This document shows positions 34,856-44,033 of a stretch of DNA of 64,000 bases, piece after piece. The stretch's first letter is position 1. Each line of letters begins with the position of its first letter. The translations under genes and the position numbers were made by a program. The stretch comes from Acidobacteriota bacterium (GTDB lineage: Bacteria; Acidobacteriota; Terriglobia; UBA7540), in the NCBI GenBank assembly GCA_023474345.1, contig JAMCXS010000023.1:1-64000 (forward strand), written 5' to 3'. The notes beneath the pieces were generated by a model, which was not told the DNA's origin, ran no database searches, and saw nothing but the letters and a program-made list of their open reading frames with translations.

Positions 34856-36442
34856 ATGACTACACGTTCCTTAAACCGCCGCATCGCGCTCTCGGCGGGC
34901 ATCGTGATGGCCAGCGTGTTGGCAAGCCGACTGCTCGGCTTCCTGCGCGAGTGGACGGTTGCCCATCAGATCGGGTCCAACGCCATTACTGATGCATATT
35001 ACGCGGCCTTTACGCTGCCCGACTTTGTAAACTACCTGGTTGCAGGCGCCTCACTCAGCATCACCTTCATTCCCGTCTTTACAAAATACGTGGCAGAAGA
35101 CAGCGAGGATGAAGGTTGGCGGGTTTTTTCAACCGTGATAACCAGCATGACTCTTTTGCTTCTGGTCCTGGTTGTGGCGGGGGAATTCTTTGCTCCCGGT
35201 CTTCTCCGCGTGATCGTTCCTGGATTCCATTCTTCGGAGAAAGCTCGCGCCATTTTCCTGACCCGTCTGATGATGCCGGCACAGATCTTTTTTTATCTTG
35301 GCAGCATCCTGAGCGCGGTCCAGTACGCGAAAGGCCGTTTCCTCATCCCGTCTCTTGCCCCGGTGATCTACAACCTTGGAATCATTCTCGGCGGTGTTCT
35401 GCTTTCATCGAGATACGGTATTACAGGCTTTTCAGTGGGCGTTCTGGCGGGAGCTTTATCCGGAAATTTTCTGCTTCAGATTTACGGGGCGCGGCGGGTT
35501 GGCGCTCGTTTCAGGCCGAACCTCAACTTCCGGCACCCGGGTTTCCGCATGTTCATCAAGCTGACCATCCCCATCATGCTGGCGTTCTCGCTGGTCTTTT
35601 CCGACGACTGGATCATCCGCTGGTTCGGTTCGTACTTGATGCCCGCATCGATCACGTGGTTAAGCTACGCAAAAAACCTGATGCGAGTCCCTCTCGGTGT
35701 TGTGGGCCAAGCTGTTGGTGTGGCTTCGTTCCCTTTTTTGGCACAGCTTTATGCAGAGAAAAAATATGACGAATTCAACCGCATTGTGAATACCACGCTC
35801 AAGGGATTGCTCCTGCTCGTTGTACCGATTTCCGCGCTTACCATTAGCATGAGCCGTCCGTTGGTTTATTTTGTCTTTTCCCACACGCGCCTGCGTGGGC
35901 CTGACCTGAATGCCACGGCCGCCGCTCTGGCGTTTTTCTCGCTTGGTATGTTTGCCTGGGGCGCGCAAAGTATTCTGGGAAGGAGCTTTTACGCGCAGCG
36001 TGATACCTTGCGGCCCGCTCTGATCGGTACCGCGCTTACAGCCCTGAACCTGCCGGTTTACTGGCTGTTGGTTAAACCGCTCGAATACAAGGGGTTGGCG
36101 CTTGCAAGTTCAATCGGCATATCAGCTTACGTGATTGTTCTCTTTGTCTTGCTCTACCGCCGCACTGGTAATCCAGGGGCGATAGGGGTGGTGGGGTTCT
36201 TCCTGAAGCTTGCAGCGGCTTCGTCGTTGGGAGCGGCGGGTGCATACGAAATCGTTCGCTGGCTTGAGACGCGCATCCATTGGCAGACCACCACGGGCGC
36301 TTTCCTCATCCTGATTGCCGCAACTCCTGTCGGCTTAGCCTTGACTTGGGCGGTTGCAAAACTAATTCGCATTAGGGAAATCGACGTCTACCTGAAATCG
36401 CTTCCGATGCCATGGCGCTCACAACGTAGTCCTGAAAGTTGA
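34856..36442 (+). CDS. murJ: lipid II flippase MurJ
   Basis: A 528-residue polytopic MATE/MVF-family protein that flips the peptidoglycan precursor lipid II across the inner membrane. It begins with ALSAGIVMASVLASRLLGFL and REWTVAHQIGSNAITDAYYA, as in MurJ/MviN. About 14 hydrophobic helices are visible, for example LLLVLVVAGEFFAPGLLRVI and GITGFSVGVLAGALSGNFLL. Segments such as AYYAAFTLPDFVNYLVAGAS and the later RSFYAQRDTLRPALIGTALT are characteristic. Length is normal. Confidence 0.94.
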   Translation: MTTRSLNRRIALSAGIVMASVLASRLLGFLREWTVAHQIGSNAITDAYYAAFTLPDFVNYLVAGASLSITFIPVFTKYVAEDSEDEGWRVFSTVITSMTLLLLVLVVAGEFFAPGLLRVIVPGFHSSEKARAIFLTRLMMPAQIFFYLGSILSAVQYAKGRFLIPSLAPVIYNLGIILGGVLLSSRYGITGFSVGVLAGALSGNFLLQIYGARRVGARFRPNLNFRHPGFRMFIKLTIPIMLAFSLVFSDDWIIRWFGSYLMPASITWLSYAKNLMRVPLGVVGQAVGVASFPFLAQLYAEKKYDEFNRIVNTTLKGLLLLVVPISALTISMSRPLVYFVFSHTRLRGPDLNATAAALAFFSLGMFAWGAQSILGRSFYAQRDTLRPALIGTALTALNLPVYWLLVKPLEYKGLALASSIGISAYVIVLFVLLYRRTGNPGAIGVVGFFLKLAAASSLGAAGAYEIVRWLETRIHWQTTTGAFLILIAATPVGLALTWAVAKLIRIREIDVYLKSLPMPWRSQRSPES

Positions 36443-36622
36443 TCCTGCGCAATAGGGGGCTGGGGAACCCCGGTTGTCCACAAATCAAGTTGTTTCCGCG
36501 CATCCGGTGACCTGAAGAGCTTCAAATTGGTGGCCACTGCGACACTCCATGCGCTCCTTGTTGAAGCTTGGGAGGCGCAGAGGAACAAAGTCCCGATTTG
36601 GCTGCGGTAGAGCTGCGCTGCG

Positions 36623-38020
36623 TTATTTTCCAACACAAAATTTGGAGAAGATCATTCCCAAAATATCTTCTACGTCGGTTGTTCCCGTCAGTGTGTCCAA
36701 TTGGTGGAGGGCATCATACAGGTCCAAAAGGAGCATTTCGTGATGCACCTCGAGTTCAGCAGCACGGTGGCAACGGCGCAGCGCCGCAACCGACGCCTTG
36801 AGCAGTTGCTGGTGGCGAAGGTTCGTGACAAGTTCACCTTCCGAACCGAGATTTTCTCCGGCCGCCACACTCTGAAGAATCTTGTCCCGCAGTTCCTCGA
36901 TCCCTTGGCCCGTCAGCGCGGAAGTAGTGATAATTTCCGAGGGCGGAGTTCCTTCGCCGCTTTCAGCCCGGAGCAGGTTTTCAATCTTCGCCTTCGGAGT
37001 GCGGAGCGGCAGGTCTGCCTTGTTCGCTGCTACCAGCATAGCTCCAAGATGTCGCGTCTTGTGGAATAACTCGGTGTCTTCTTCAGTCCAATCCTGGGAG
37101 GAGTCCACCACCAGCAGCCGGAGATCGGAATCGGCCATTGCCTGATGGGATCTCTCGACGCCGATCCTCTCCACATCATCGCTGGCCTTGCGGATCCCCG
37201 CCGTATCGACCAGACAAACGGGAATGCCCCCAATTGACGCGGTTTCCGTCACCAGGTCCCGTGTGGTTCCGGGAACAGAGGTCACGATGGCTCGATCCAT
37301 ATTCAAAAGTCGGTTGAAGAGGCTTGATTTCCCGACGTTCGGGCGTCCTACGATGGAAAGGCTCAGCCCTTCACGGACAATCCGGCCATAACCGAAGCCT
37401 TCAGCTAATTTCCCCAAGTCCGCACTGACCGCGTCGAGGCGCTTCAGAATTTCCGTCCGGTTCACGACCTCGACGTCGTCGTCAGCGAAGTCGATGCCCG
37501 CTTCGAGGATGGCGATCAGCTCAACCAGAGCTTGTTTGTGAGGTTTCAACCGGGCAGAAAGACCGCCGCCGAGCTGGGTTGCGGCGACCCGAGCCTGGTA
37601 AAGAGTGCGAGCTTCAATTAAGTCACGGATGGCTTCGGCCTGAGTCAGGTCAATCCGCCCGTTCAAAAAAGCGCGCATTGTGAATTCGCCGGGCTCGGCG
37701 GCCCTTGCTCCCCGCTCGAGACAGCATTGAACCAGATAACCCAAAATCACCGGAGCGCCGTGGCAGGAAATCTCCACCACATCTTCGCCGGTATAGGAAT
37801 GTGGCTGGCGATAGCAGGTGACCACGACCTCATCCAGAATTTTGCCCGTTTCCGGGTCCACCGCCGTGCCGAGAGTCGAGCGCTGAGTATCGGGAGGCTG
37901 TTTCCCCAGCCGCACGAGTCCCAAGGTGAGCTCCATGGCACGATCCCCGGATAGCCGAACCACGCCGATGCCCCCGCGACCGGGAGGTGTAGCAATGGCC
38001 ACGATGGTGTCTTCGGTCAT
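36623..38020 (-). CDS. mnmE: tRNA uridine-5-carboxymethylaminomethyl modification GTPase MnmE
   Basis: About 465 residues. With MnmG it modifies wobble uridine in tRNA. The N-terminal folate-binding domain carries DTIVAIATPPGRGGIGVVRL and EFTMRAFLNGRIDLTQAEAI. The inserted G domain carries SIVGRPNVGKSSLFNRLLN (G1), DTAGIRKASDDVERIGVER (G3) and ANKADLP (G4). The C-terminus is the catalytic GMIFSKFCVGK (C-x-G-K). ATG 38020 is preferred to the in-frame GTG one codon earlier. It ends the rpmH-rnpA-yidD-yidC-jag-mnmE run. Confidence 0.97.
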   Translation of the reverse strand: MTEDTIVAIATPPGRGGIGVVRLSGDRAMELTLGLVRLGKQPPDTQRSTLGTAVDPETGKILDEVVVTCYRQPHSYTGEDVVEISCHGAPVILGYLVQCCLERGARAAEPGEFTMRAFLNGRIDLTQAEAIRDLIEARTLYQARVAATQLGGGLSARLKPHKQALVELIAILEAGIDFADDDVEVVNRTEILKRLDAVSADLGKLAEGFGYGRIVREGLSLSIVGRPNVGKSSLFNRLLNMDRAIVTSVPGTTRDLVTETASIGGIPVCLVDTAGIRKASDDVERIGVERSHQAMADSDLRLLVVDSSQDWTEEDTELFHKTRHLGAMLVAANKADLPLRTPKAKIENLLRAESGEGTPPSEIITTSALTGQGIEELRDKILQSVAAGENLGSEGELVTNLRHQQLLKASVAALRRCHRAAELEVHHEMLLLDLYDALHQLDTLTGTTDVEDILGMIFSKFCVGK

Positions 38021-38038
38021 CACGTCAGGACCAGCGGA

Positions 38039-38554
38039 TCAGCTCGTGGAGGGAGATGCGGCGGGGTAGATGACAACTTTGCGATGCTCACCTGTTCCTT
38101 CGCTCAGGGTCCGGACCCCGGCTTCGTCTTTGAGCGCCAGGTGAACAATGCGGCGTTCGCGCGGGTTCATGGGATTCAAATAAAATGGGCTCCCTGTTTC
38201 AATCACCTGCTGGGCCGCAATAGAGGCCGTGAGTTTCAGTTCCTCCGCCCGCACCCGCCGCCATCCTTGGCAGTCAAAAATAATTCTGCCTGAGATGTTT
38301 TCGTCGGCGCGCACCGCTTTGAGTACCAAATATTCGAGCGCGTCGAGCAGGGCGGCGTTCTTCTCGAGCAGCAAGTCGGTGTCTGCCCCCTCAAAATCCA
38401 CAACCGTTCCGGGGGTTTCAAATTCCTGCTCGGCGGCTTCGCACCTCCGGATCGTAAACTTCAAGTCAAAACTACCGTGCTGGATGATTTTTCCCAGGAG
38501 TGAATCGATTGCATTCAAACAGTTATCTGTGGGTTGCTCAGAAGAAGTTGTCAT
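38039..38554 (-). CDS. jag: Jag-like RNA-binding protein (KH and R3H domains)
   Basis: A 171-residue SpoIIIJ-associated-type protein. The N-terminal half is a Jag KH-like region (LLLEKNAALLDALEYLVLKA). The C-terminal half is R3H-like (NPMNPRERRIVHLALKDEAG, with VRTLSEGTGEHRKVVIYP). It normally follows yidC, as here. ATG 38554 begins MTTSSEQPTD and overlaps the last bases of yidC; an ATG at 38581 lies inside yidC. It probably binds RNA; its link to YidC is by conserved gene order. Confidence 0.88.
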   Translation of the reverse strand: MTTSSEQPTDNCLNAIDSLLGKIIQHGSFDLKFTIRRCEAAEQEFETPGTVVDFEGADTDLLLEKNAALLDALEYLVLKAVRADENISGRIIFDCQGWRRVRAEELKLTASIAAQQVIETGSPFYLNPMNPRERRIVHLALKDEAGVRTLSEGTGEHRKVVIYPAASPSTS

Positions 38555-38567
38555 AATTGTATGAGTC

Positions 38568-40271
38568 CTAGGCTTTCGCACCCACTGCCTTTTCCGGAAC
38601 CAAAGGGGGTTGTTTCGGCGTCATCATCCGGTTGATGAAGACTTGCTGACCGATACCGATCAGGTTAGCGGCCAGAAAGTAAAGCACCAAACCGCTCGCC
38701 AGCCTAAAGAACATCAACCCGAAGACCAGCGGCATTAACATCATCATGCGCTTTTGCGCGGGGTCGACCGTGGCCATGGGCGTCATCTTTTGAAGAATAA
38801 ACATACTCACGATCATGATTACAGGCAAGATGGGAATCGGAATGCCGAGAATGTGCGAGTTGTCCGGCATCGAAAGGTCTTTGACCCACAATATCCACGG
38901 CGCCTGCCGAAATTCAATCGGTGTTTCGAGCATTTCATAGAAACCGTAAAGGATGGGCAACTGCAGCAACATTGGCAAGCAGCCGCCGAGGGGGTTGATG
39001 TGGTGCTCCTGGTAGAGCTTCATGATTTCCTGATTCATGCGCTGTTTCCGCGGGTCGTTGAACTTGTACTGCTTGTAACGGTCCTGGATGCTCTTAACCA
39101 AGGGCGCGACGCGTTGCATCTCCTGCGCGGAGCGGATACTTTTGAGTTTCAAGGGGAACAGCGCCATATTGATAAAGAAGGTCAGAATCACAATATCCCA
39201 GCCGTAGTTGTGAACCCAGTGGTTATGCACGTACCGCATGGCCAGGAATAAGGGTTTGGCGATCATGCTAAACCAGCCGAAATTCACCAAAGCTTCCAGC
39301 GCGGGGTCCGTAGCGTTAAGAATCTTCAAATCCTTGGGTAACACTGCCAACTGGAAGTCAAGCGGCTGCGCCTGCTGGCTTCCCAACTCGCCAAAGAGCG
39401 CTTTTGGTGGTTCTTTCTTCCCCCAGCCTTGTGGCGTCCAGCTTTGCTGGCCCGCAAGGAAGTCCTGTTCTCCGGAGCCCGGGAAAAAGATTCCGGCAAA
39501 GTAGCGGTCTTCGAGCCCCGCAAAAGCTAAGGGACCGGACAGGTGCCGGACTTCTTCAATTTTGTGCTGGTCAACCGTTTCCAGTTTTCCGTCCGACTCA
39601 TATACCAGGTTGCTTTGAGCGATCTGCGTTTCTTCAGGCAGGGAGTGGTCTCCGAATCCTCCGCGCCAGGCGACTTTGATGGGTACATAGTGCTGGTCCT
39701 CGGCCACGCTCACGCTGATGTGCACTTTGTAATCCGAACCGAAGGAGAACTTCTTTTGAACCTGGACGTGCCCGTCGCTGTATGTCAATGTCAGCGTTGT
39801 CGGGACCTTAAGAGTTGTCACTGAAGGCGTCGCGACGTACAGAGCTTGGTTGATCTTCTGGTTCAGGGAGGAATCCGCAGTGGTGATGCTCATTGGGTAG
39901 CCAAGCTGCTCACACGCCGCAGTATCAATGATATCGAGAGGTTTGCCATTCTCATCCTTGTACTTTCTGAGGATCCAACTCTTCACCACGCCACCCTGAG
40001 TCGAGAACACCACTCGGTAAATGCTGCTCTCGACCGTAATGTCTTGCGCCTGGGTGCCTTGAACTACCGGAATCTTCGGCGGAGGTGGAATCTTGGGAGT
40101 TGCGGGCGGCTTCGCGGCTTTAGCAGGAGTCTGCGGCTTTGCGCCATGCTCGATGGTCACCGATGAAGATGAGGGAGGCGGGACCGCCTCTTTCAGAAAC
40201 AGCACTCGCCATAACATCAGCAGTATGAAGGAGAGCGCAAATGCGATGAGCATCCGCTTTTCAGTGTTCAT
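38568..40271 (-). CDS. yidC: membrane protein insertase YidC
   Basis: A 567-residue inner-membrane insertase. An N-terminal anchor (MLIAFALSFILLMLWRVLFL), a Pro/Lys-rich linker and a large periplasmic beta-rich domain (about 80-340) precede the conserved five-helix core. The core carries NYGWDIVILTFFINMALFPL, MQRVAPLVKSIQDRYKQYKF, NPLGGCLPMLLQLPILYGFY and a C-terminal MLMPLVFGLMFFRLASGLVL. The positively charged residues of the substrate groove are consistent with KSIRSAQEMQR. The ATG overlaps the yidD stop (TAATG). Confidence 0.96.
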   Translation of the reverse strand: MNTEKRMLIAFALSFILLMLWRVLFLKEAVPPPSSSSVTIEHGAKPQTPAKAAKPPATPKIPPPPKIPVVQGTQAQDITVESSIYRVVFSTQGGVVKSWILRKYKDENGKPLDIIDTAACEQLGYPMSITTADSSLNQKINQALYVATPSVTTLKVPTTLTLTYSDGHVQVQKKFSFGSDYKVHISVSVAEDQHYVPIKVAWRGGFGDHSLPEETQIAQSNLVYESDGKLETVDQHKIEEVRHLSGPLAFAGLEDRYFAGIFFPGSGEQDFLAGQQSWTPQGWGKKEPPKALFGELGSQQAQPLDFQLAVLPKDLKILNATDPALEALVNFGWFSMIAKPLFLAMRYVHNHWVHNYGWDIVILTFFINMALFPLKLKSIRSAQEMQRVAPLVKSIQDRYKQYKFNDPRKQRMNQEIMKLYQEHHINPLGGCLPMLLQLPILYGFYEMLETPIEFRQAPWILWVKDLSMPDNSHILGIPIPILPVIMIVSMFILQKMTPMATVDPAQKRMMMLMPLVFGLMFFRLASGLVLYFLAANLIGIGQQVFINRMMTPKQPPLVPEKAVGAKA

Positions 40272-40549
40272 TATCGAAAAGCTTTCCTCTTTTGCCTAAG
40301 CCCCGCACTCAAGTCGCAGGGGACAGGATCGTATCCTTGCCCGCCCCAGGGCCGACAGCTCGCGAGGCGCCTAACAATCAGCCGCGTTCCCTGCCAAACG
40401 CCCCATTTTTCTACAGCCTCATAAGCATAAGCCGAGCATGTTGGATAATAGCGGCACGAGGAGGGTGTAATGGGTGAAAGGCAGACTTGATAAAAACGAA
40501 TTAATCCCAGCGCCAGAAACCTTAGCGCGTTGGATACCCGCGAGAGGAT
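40271..40549 (-). CDS. yidD: membrane protein insertion efficiency factor YidD
   Basis: A small protein with the YidD signature: [40 protein letters not shown] and RRLASCRPWGGQGYDPVP. It is thought to help YidC-dependent insertion. The start is unresolved. The frame runs back into rnpA, but between the conserved region and 40801 there is no in-frame ATG, GTG or TTG. The coordinate given uses an in-frame ATC (40549), the nearest rare-start candidate; the long form from ATG 40801 would carry 84 residues read out of frame from rnpA. The stop overlaps the yidC ATG. Confidence 0.85.
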   Translation of the reverse strand: MLSRVSNALRFLALGLIRFYQVCLSPITPSSCRYYPTCSAYAYEAVEKWGVWQGTRLIVRRLASCRPWGGQGYDPVPCDLSAGLRQKRKAFR

Positions 40550-40902
40550 GCGCTCGGCGCTTGCCTGGGGAACAGACGCAACAGTTGCTCCTTGAGAACT
40601 GGATAAGCGATGGTGGCTGCCTTTTTGCGGGGATTGACTACGATGTCCCAGCCCTCCGCAAGCATCCACCGGTTCAGCCGGAAAATTTCTCGAACCCGTC
40701 GCTTGATGCGGTTGCGAAGCACTGCTCCGCCCAGACGCGCCGACACGGTGACCCCCAGGCGCGTTTCCGCTCGGCCGTTTGGCCGGAAAAATACTGTGCA
40801 TACCGACGCGCTTCGGCGCTGCCCCTCCTCGTAAACTAGCCGGAATTCCACCTGGCGCAGCAGCCGGAATTTCTTGGGGAAAGCACCTGAACCTGGATTC
40901 AT
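40522..40902 (-). CDS. rnpA: ribonuclease P protein component
   Basis: A 126-residue basic protein that assists the RNase P RNA in tRNA 5' maturation. Motifs: [40 protein letters not shown] and [20 protein letters not shown], the last two spanning the RNR-type RNA-binding motif. Its ATG overlaps the rpmH stop (ATGA) and its 3' end overlaps the upstream extension of yidD in another frame. Confidence 0.95.
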   Translation of the reverse strand: MNPGSGAFPKKFRLLRQVEFRLVYEEGQRRSASVCTVFFRPNGRAETRLGVTVSARLGGAVLRNRIKRRVREIFRLNRWMLAEGWDIVVNPRKKAATIAYPVLKEQLLRLFPRQAPSASSRGYPTR

Positions 40903-41033
40903 GGAGTCAGACGCTGGCGACCCTTTTGACGCCTGCGTTTTAGCGTCTGACGTCCTCCCGGAGTTCGCATGCGCACACGAAATCCATGAGTCTTGGCACG
41001 ACGGCGTCGATTGGGTTGATACGTCCTCTTCAA
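40899..41033 (-). CDS. rpmH: 50S ribosomal protein L34
   Basis: A 44-residue protein recognised from its sequence: [20 protein letters not shown] then [20 protein letters not shown] and LTP at the end. The start is TTG (41033) and the stop TGA overlaps the rnpA ATG, which supports coupling of the two genes. It heads the conserved rpmH-rnpA-yidD-yidC-jag-mnmE order, although dnaA, which often lies beside rpmH, is not within the window. Confidence 0.95.
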   Translation of the reverse strand: MKRTYQPNRRRRAKTHGFRVRMRTPGGRQTLKRRRQKGRQRLTP

Positions 41034-41079
41034 AGTGCTGGCTCCCTGTTAAGTTGATAACTCAAGGCTTAAACTCATA

Positions 41080-41108
41080 CGATAACCTGTTGCTTCTCGT
41101 CTCGTCAA
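41080..41108 (-). promoter_or_regulatory. possible promoter of rpmH
   Basis: On the minus strand, TTGACG (41108-41103), a 17-bp spacer and TTATCG (41085-41080), or TATCGT with 18 bp. It is about 50 bp before the rpmH start. The -10 match is weak. No cluster of DnaA boxes was found in the 41034-41284 interval. Confidence 0.35.
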
Positions 41109-41284
41109 GCAACAGTCACGCTGCAAACGCCCATGGCACATTTCCCAGCATAGTCAGCGCAGCGGAATTGCCAGCGTTAGCCGGTTGCTGACAAACTCGC
41201 ACAACGCCATACTAAGCAGCCCCATTATTTGCTTTCAAAAAGACCCAACAAACGCTTCACGGACTTTTCCCGTCGCGAAACAAG

Positions 41285-42886
41285 TCACTCGTTTGAGGCT
41301 CCTTTGGTCCCCTTTCCCTTGCTGCCGTATTCCTTTTTGAGCTTGTAGGCGATGCTGTCCACCAGCGCTTGCCAGCTTGCCTCAATAAGGTTTTCAGACA
41401 CGCCCACCGTGCTCCATCTCTCACGGCCGTCGCTTGATTCCACCAGCACCCGAACCTTGGCGTCAGTGGCGCTTTCAGGGTTCAACACGCGAACCTTGTA
41501 ATCGGTCAGGCGAAGCTCGCGGATGCAGGGGAAGAACGTAGTTAACGACTTCCGCAAGGCCCGGTCCAAGGCGCTGACGGGACCCACGCCTTCCGCGGCT
41601 GTATGTTCTTCTATTCCCTCGACGCGCAATTTGATGACGGCCTCCGACAACGATTCGGCGGCTCCTTTTTTCTCTGTAATAACGCGAAAGCCGTCCAGGT
41701 CGAAAAAGTCCTTGGAGTTATGCACCAGCTTATTGAACAGAATTTCAAAGGAAGCTTCGGCCCCCTCAAATTGATAACCGGAATGCTCCATTTCTTTGAG
41801 CTTGTCCACCACAAGCTTGGCGGCGGGCGAGGATTTGTCGATCTTTAACCCGCGTTCGGCGGCCTTATAGAGCACGTTGCTCTTTCCGGAAAGTTCCGAT
41901 ACCAGGACGCGGCGTTCATTGCCGACCAGCGCGGGATCAACGTGCTCGTAAGCAGCGGCGGCTTTCATCACTGCACTCACATGAATACCGCCTTTGTGGG
42001 CGAACGCGCTCTTCCCCACGTAAGGGAGATCCTGGCGAGGCGGCAAGTTGGCCAACTCGCTGATGGAGCGTGACACTTGCGCGAGTTGCTTAAGGTTTTC
42101 TTTTCCAATCGATTGCATTCCCAGTTTCAGCTCGATATTGGGGATGACGGAGCAAAGGTTGGCATTCCCGCAGCGTTCTCCATAACCGTTGATAGTCCCC
42201 TGCACGTGCACTGCTCCCAGTTGCACGGCGGCAATGGCATTTGCGACGGCCATCTCGGCATCATTGTGAGTGTGAATGCCTAAGCGTGACTTAACGTGTT
42301 GGGAAGCCGACTGGAACCGTTCGCGAAGGTCGGAAGTCAGCGTGCCGCCGTTCGTGTCGCACAATACCAAGAGGTCTGCTCCCGCCTCTTCGGCCACCGT
42401 GAGCGTGGCCAGCGCATAGGCGGAATCAGCCTTAAACCCATCAAAGAAATGCTCGGCGTCGTAAATCACTTCCTTCCCCTTGGATTTCAAGAAAGCTACG
42501 GACTCCCGAATCAAGTCGAGATTCTCTTTGAGTGAAATCCCGAGGGCCAGCTTCACATGGAGGTCCCAGGCTTTTCCGAAAATGGTTACCACTGGCGTGT
42601 GGGCTTCGACCAGCGCTTGGAGGTTAGGGTCCTGGGCCACACTGTGGCGCGGATGACGGGTGCTGCCGAACGCCGCCAACTTTGCATGCTTTAGCTTGAG
42701 GTCGCGGGCATGGCGGAAGAGTTCGATGTCTTTGCTATTCGAACCGGGCCAACCGCCCTCGATATAATCCACCCCCAGATCGTCCAGTTTCTTGACAATG
42801 TGCAGCTTATCTTCCAAAGAGAAGGAGATGCTCTCGCCTTGCGAGCCATCACGAAGAGTTGTGTCGTAAATTTGAATCTTTTTCAT
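41285..42886 (-). CDS. cimA: (R)-citramalate synthase
   Basis: A 533-residue enzyme condensing acetyl-CoA and pyruvate to citramalate, opening the threonine-independent route to isoleucine. Seen: [20 protein letters not shown] (HMGL-like catalytic motif), [52 protein letters not shown] (metal-binding His pair), [20 protein letters not shown] and, at the C-terminus, a LeuA-type regulatory domain ([20 protein letters not shown]). Length and GGWPGSN favour CimA over LeuA. It appears as a single gene. Confidence 0.92.
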   Translation of the reverse strand: MKKIQIYDTTLRDGSQGESISFSLEDKLHIVKKLDDLGVDYIEGGWPGSNSKDIELFRHARDLKLKHAKLAAFGSTRHPRHSVAQDPNLQALVEAHTPVVTIFGKAWDLHVKLALGISLKENLDLIRESVAFLKSKGKEVIYDAEHFFDGFKADSAYALATLTVAEEAGADLLVLCDTNGGTLTSDLRERFQSASQHVKSRLGIHTHNDAEMAVANAIAAVQLGAVHVQGTINGYGERCGNANLCSVIPNIELKLGMQSIGKENLKQLAQVSRSISELANLPPRQDLPYVGKSAFAHKGGIHVSAVMKAAAAYEHVDPALVGNERRVLVSELSGKSNVLYKAAERGLKIDKSSPAAKLVVDKLKEMEHSGYQFEGAEASFEILFNKLVHNSKDFFDLDGFRVITEKKGAAESLSEAVIKLRVEGIEEHTAAEGVGPVSALDRALRKSLTTFFPCIRELRLTDYKVRVLNPESATDAKVRVLVESSDGRERWSTVGVSENLIEASWQALVDSIAYKLKKEYGSKGKGTKGASNE

Positions 42887-43147
42887 AGCCTCACTTAAAC
42901 CCAGGGAACGGGGATGGACTGAGGATGACCTATGCGTACAAAGAAGTCAAACTTCACCCGTGGAATTGAGCGGCCATCGCTCCAGCCTCCCCTAGGATTA
43001 TGGCACACTTGGAGACCTCCCATACGGCTGCAAGAAGTCTTTGGTGGAAGCAGAGCTGTGGACAAAATAGGGCTCGACGCAGGCTTCTGAACCGGGGATG
43101 ATAGAAGATAAGGGAGCATATTTACCTCAACCACGTCAAAATGACCT

Positions 43148-43810
43148 ATGAGCGTCACGGTCCTTTTTGAGGCACAACGGCATGCAATGATCGACCGGCA
43201 ATTGCGCCGTCGCGGGATCCAGGATGAGAAGGTGCTCAGCGCAATGTTTGAAGTGCCGCGCCATGAGTTTGTGCCTGCCGTTTACCGGGAGGCGGCTTAC
43301 GATGATTGCCCTATCGCTATCGGGGAAGGACAAACAATCTCGCAGCCTTACATCGTGGCGGCCATGACGGAGGCCGCCCGGATTGAGCCGGGTGATAAGG
43401 CGCTCGAAATCGGCACCGGGTCGGGCTACCAGGCGGCTATACTGGCGCATCTCGGGGCTCGAGTAATTACCATGGAACGTAACCCGTGGCTTGCGGCGAC
43501 AGCGAGGGAACGCCTCGTGCGTTTAGGCTACGGTGGCATCCAGGTTATTGCTGAAGATGGGAGCGGAGGTTACGCCGCCGGCGCTCCGTATGCAGCGATT
43601 TTAGTGACCGCGGCAGCCCCGAAAGTGCCACAGGTCCTTTTTGATCAACTGGACGACGGCGGCCGGTTGGTGATCCCGGTGGGGACGCTTCACCAGCAAG
43701 TCCTCGAGTTAATTTCAAAACATGGGGACAAAGCTTCGGTGTGCGACCTGGACCCCTGCCAGTTTGTCCCTTTGATTGGCAAAGAGGGTTGGCCGGAAGG
43801 CGTAAGGTGA
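43148..43810 (+). CDS. pcm: protein-L-isoaspartate O-methyltransferase
   Basis: A 220-residue SAM-dependent methyltransferase that repairs isoaspartyl residues. Motifs: MIDRQLRRRGIQDEKVLSAM, VPRHEFVP, GEGQTISQPYIVAAMTEAAR and the SAM loop ALEIGTGSGYQAAILAHLG, followed by VITMERNPWLA and GGRLVIPVGTLHQQ. Length is normal. It stands between the divergent cimA and the lysS promoter. Confidence 0.94.
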   Translation: MSVTVLFEAQRHAMIDRQLRRRGIQDEKVLSAMFEVPRHEFVPAVYREAAYDDCPIAIGEGQTISQPYIVAAMTEAARIEPGDKALEIGTGSGYQAAILAHLGARVITMERNPWLAATARERLVRLGYGGIQVIAEDGSGGYAAGAPYAAILVTAAAPKVPQVLFDQLDDGGRLVIPVGTLHQQVLELISKHGDKASVCDLDPCQFVPLIGKEGWPEGVR

Positions 43811-43952
43811 TGTGCAGGATTCTCGATCGGCACTGGGCAGAATAGATTCTTGAGGGTAACGGAAGCTTGCTATCCAAAGATTCTAAAGCGGATAATTGAG
43901 CGTACGGTCGCGCGCCCGGGCACGCAAAGTGACACTGAAAGAAGCCTTTACC

Positions 43953-43982
43953 TTGACACGTTTTTGGATGGCTTCCTATAAT
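43953..43982 (+). promoter_or_regulatory. consensus sigma70 promoter of lysS
   Basis: Perfect TTGACA (43953-43958), an 18-bp spacer and perfect TATAAT (43977-43982). Transcription should begin near 43989, leaving a leader of about 45 nt before the TTG start of lysS. It may also serve the co-directional lolC/E and lolD genes. Confidence 0.75.
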
Positions 43983-44033
43983 GCAGCTTTTCGAACCCAA
44001 CGGTTAATAGAGGTCGGCGCGAGGGTCTAATCT

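Noticed and set aside
36470-36500. DnaA-box-like TTGTCCACA after murJ and DnaA-like words near rpmH
   Set aside because: Single imperfect sites, no cluster, no AT-rich unwinding element and no dnaA gene, so no origin is claimed.
36388-36636. 82-codon minus-strand frame between murJ and mnmE
   Set aside because: No ribosome-binding site, no family resemblance, and it overlaps murJ antisense.
42895-43158. 87-codon minus-strand frame between cimA and pcm
   Set aside because: Low-complexity composition, no homology recognised, and it covers the likely pcm control region.
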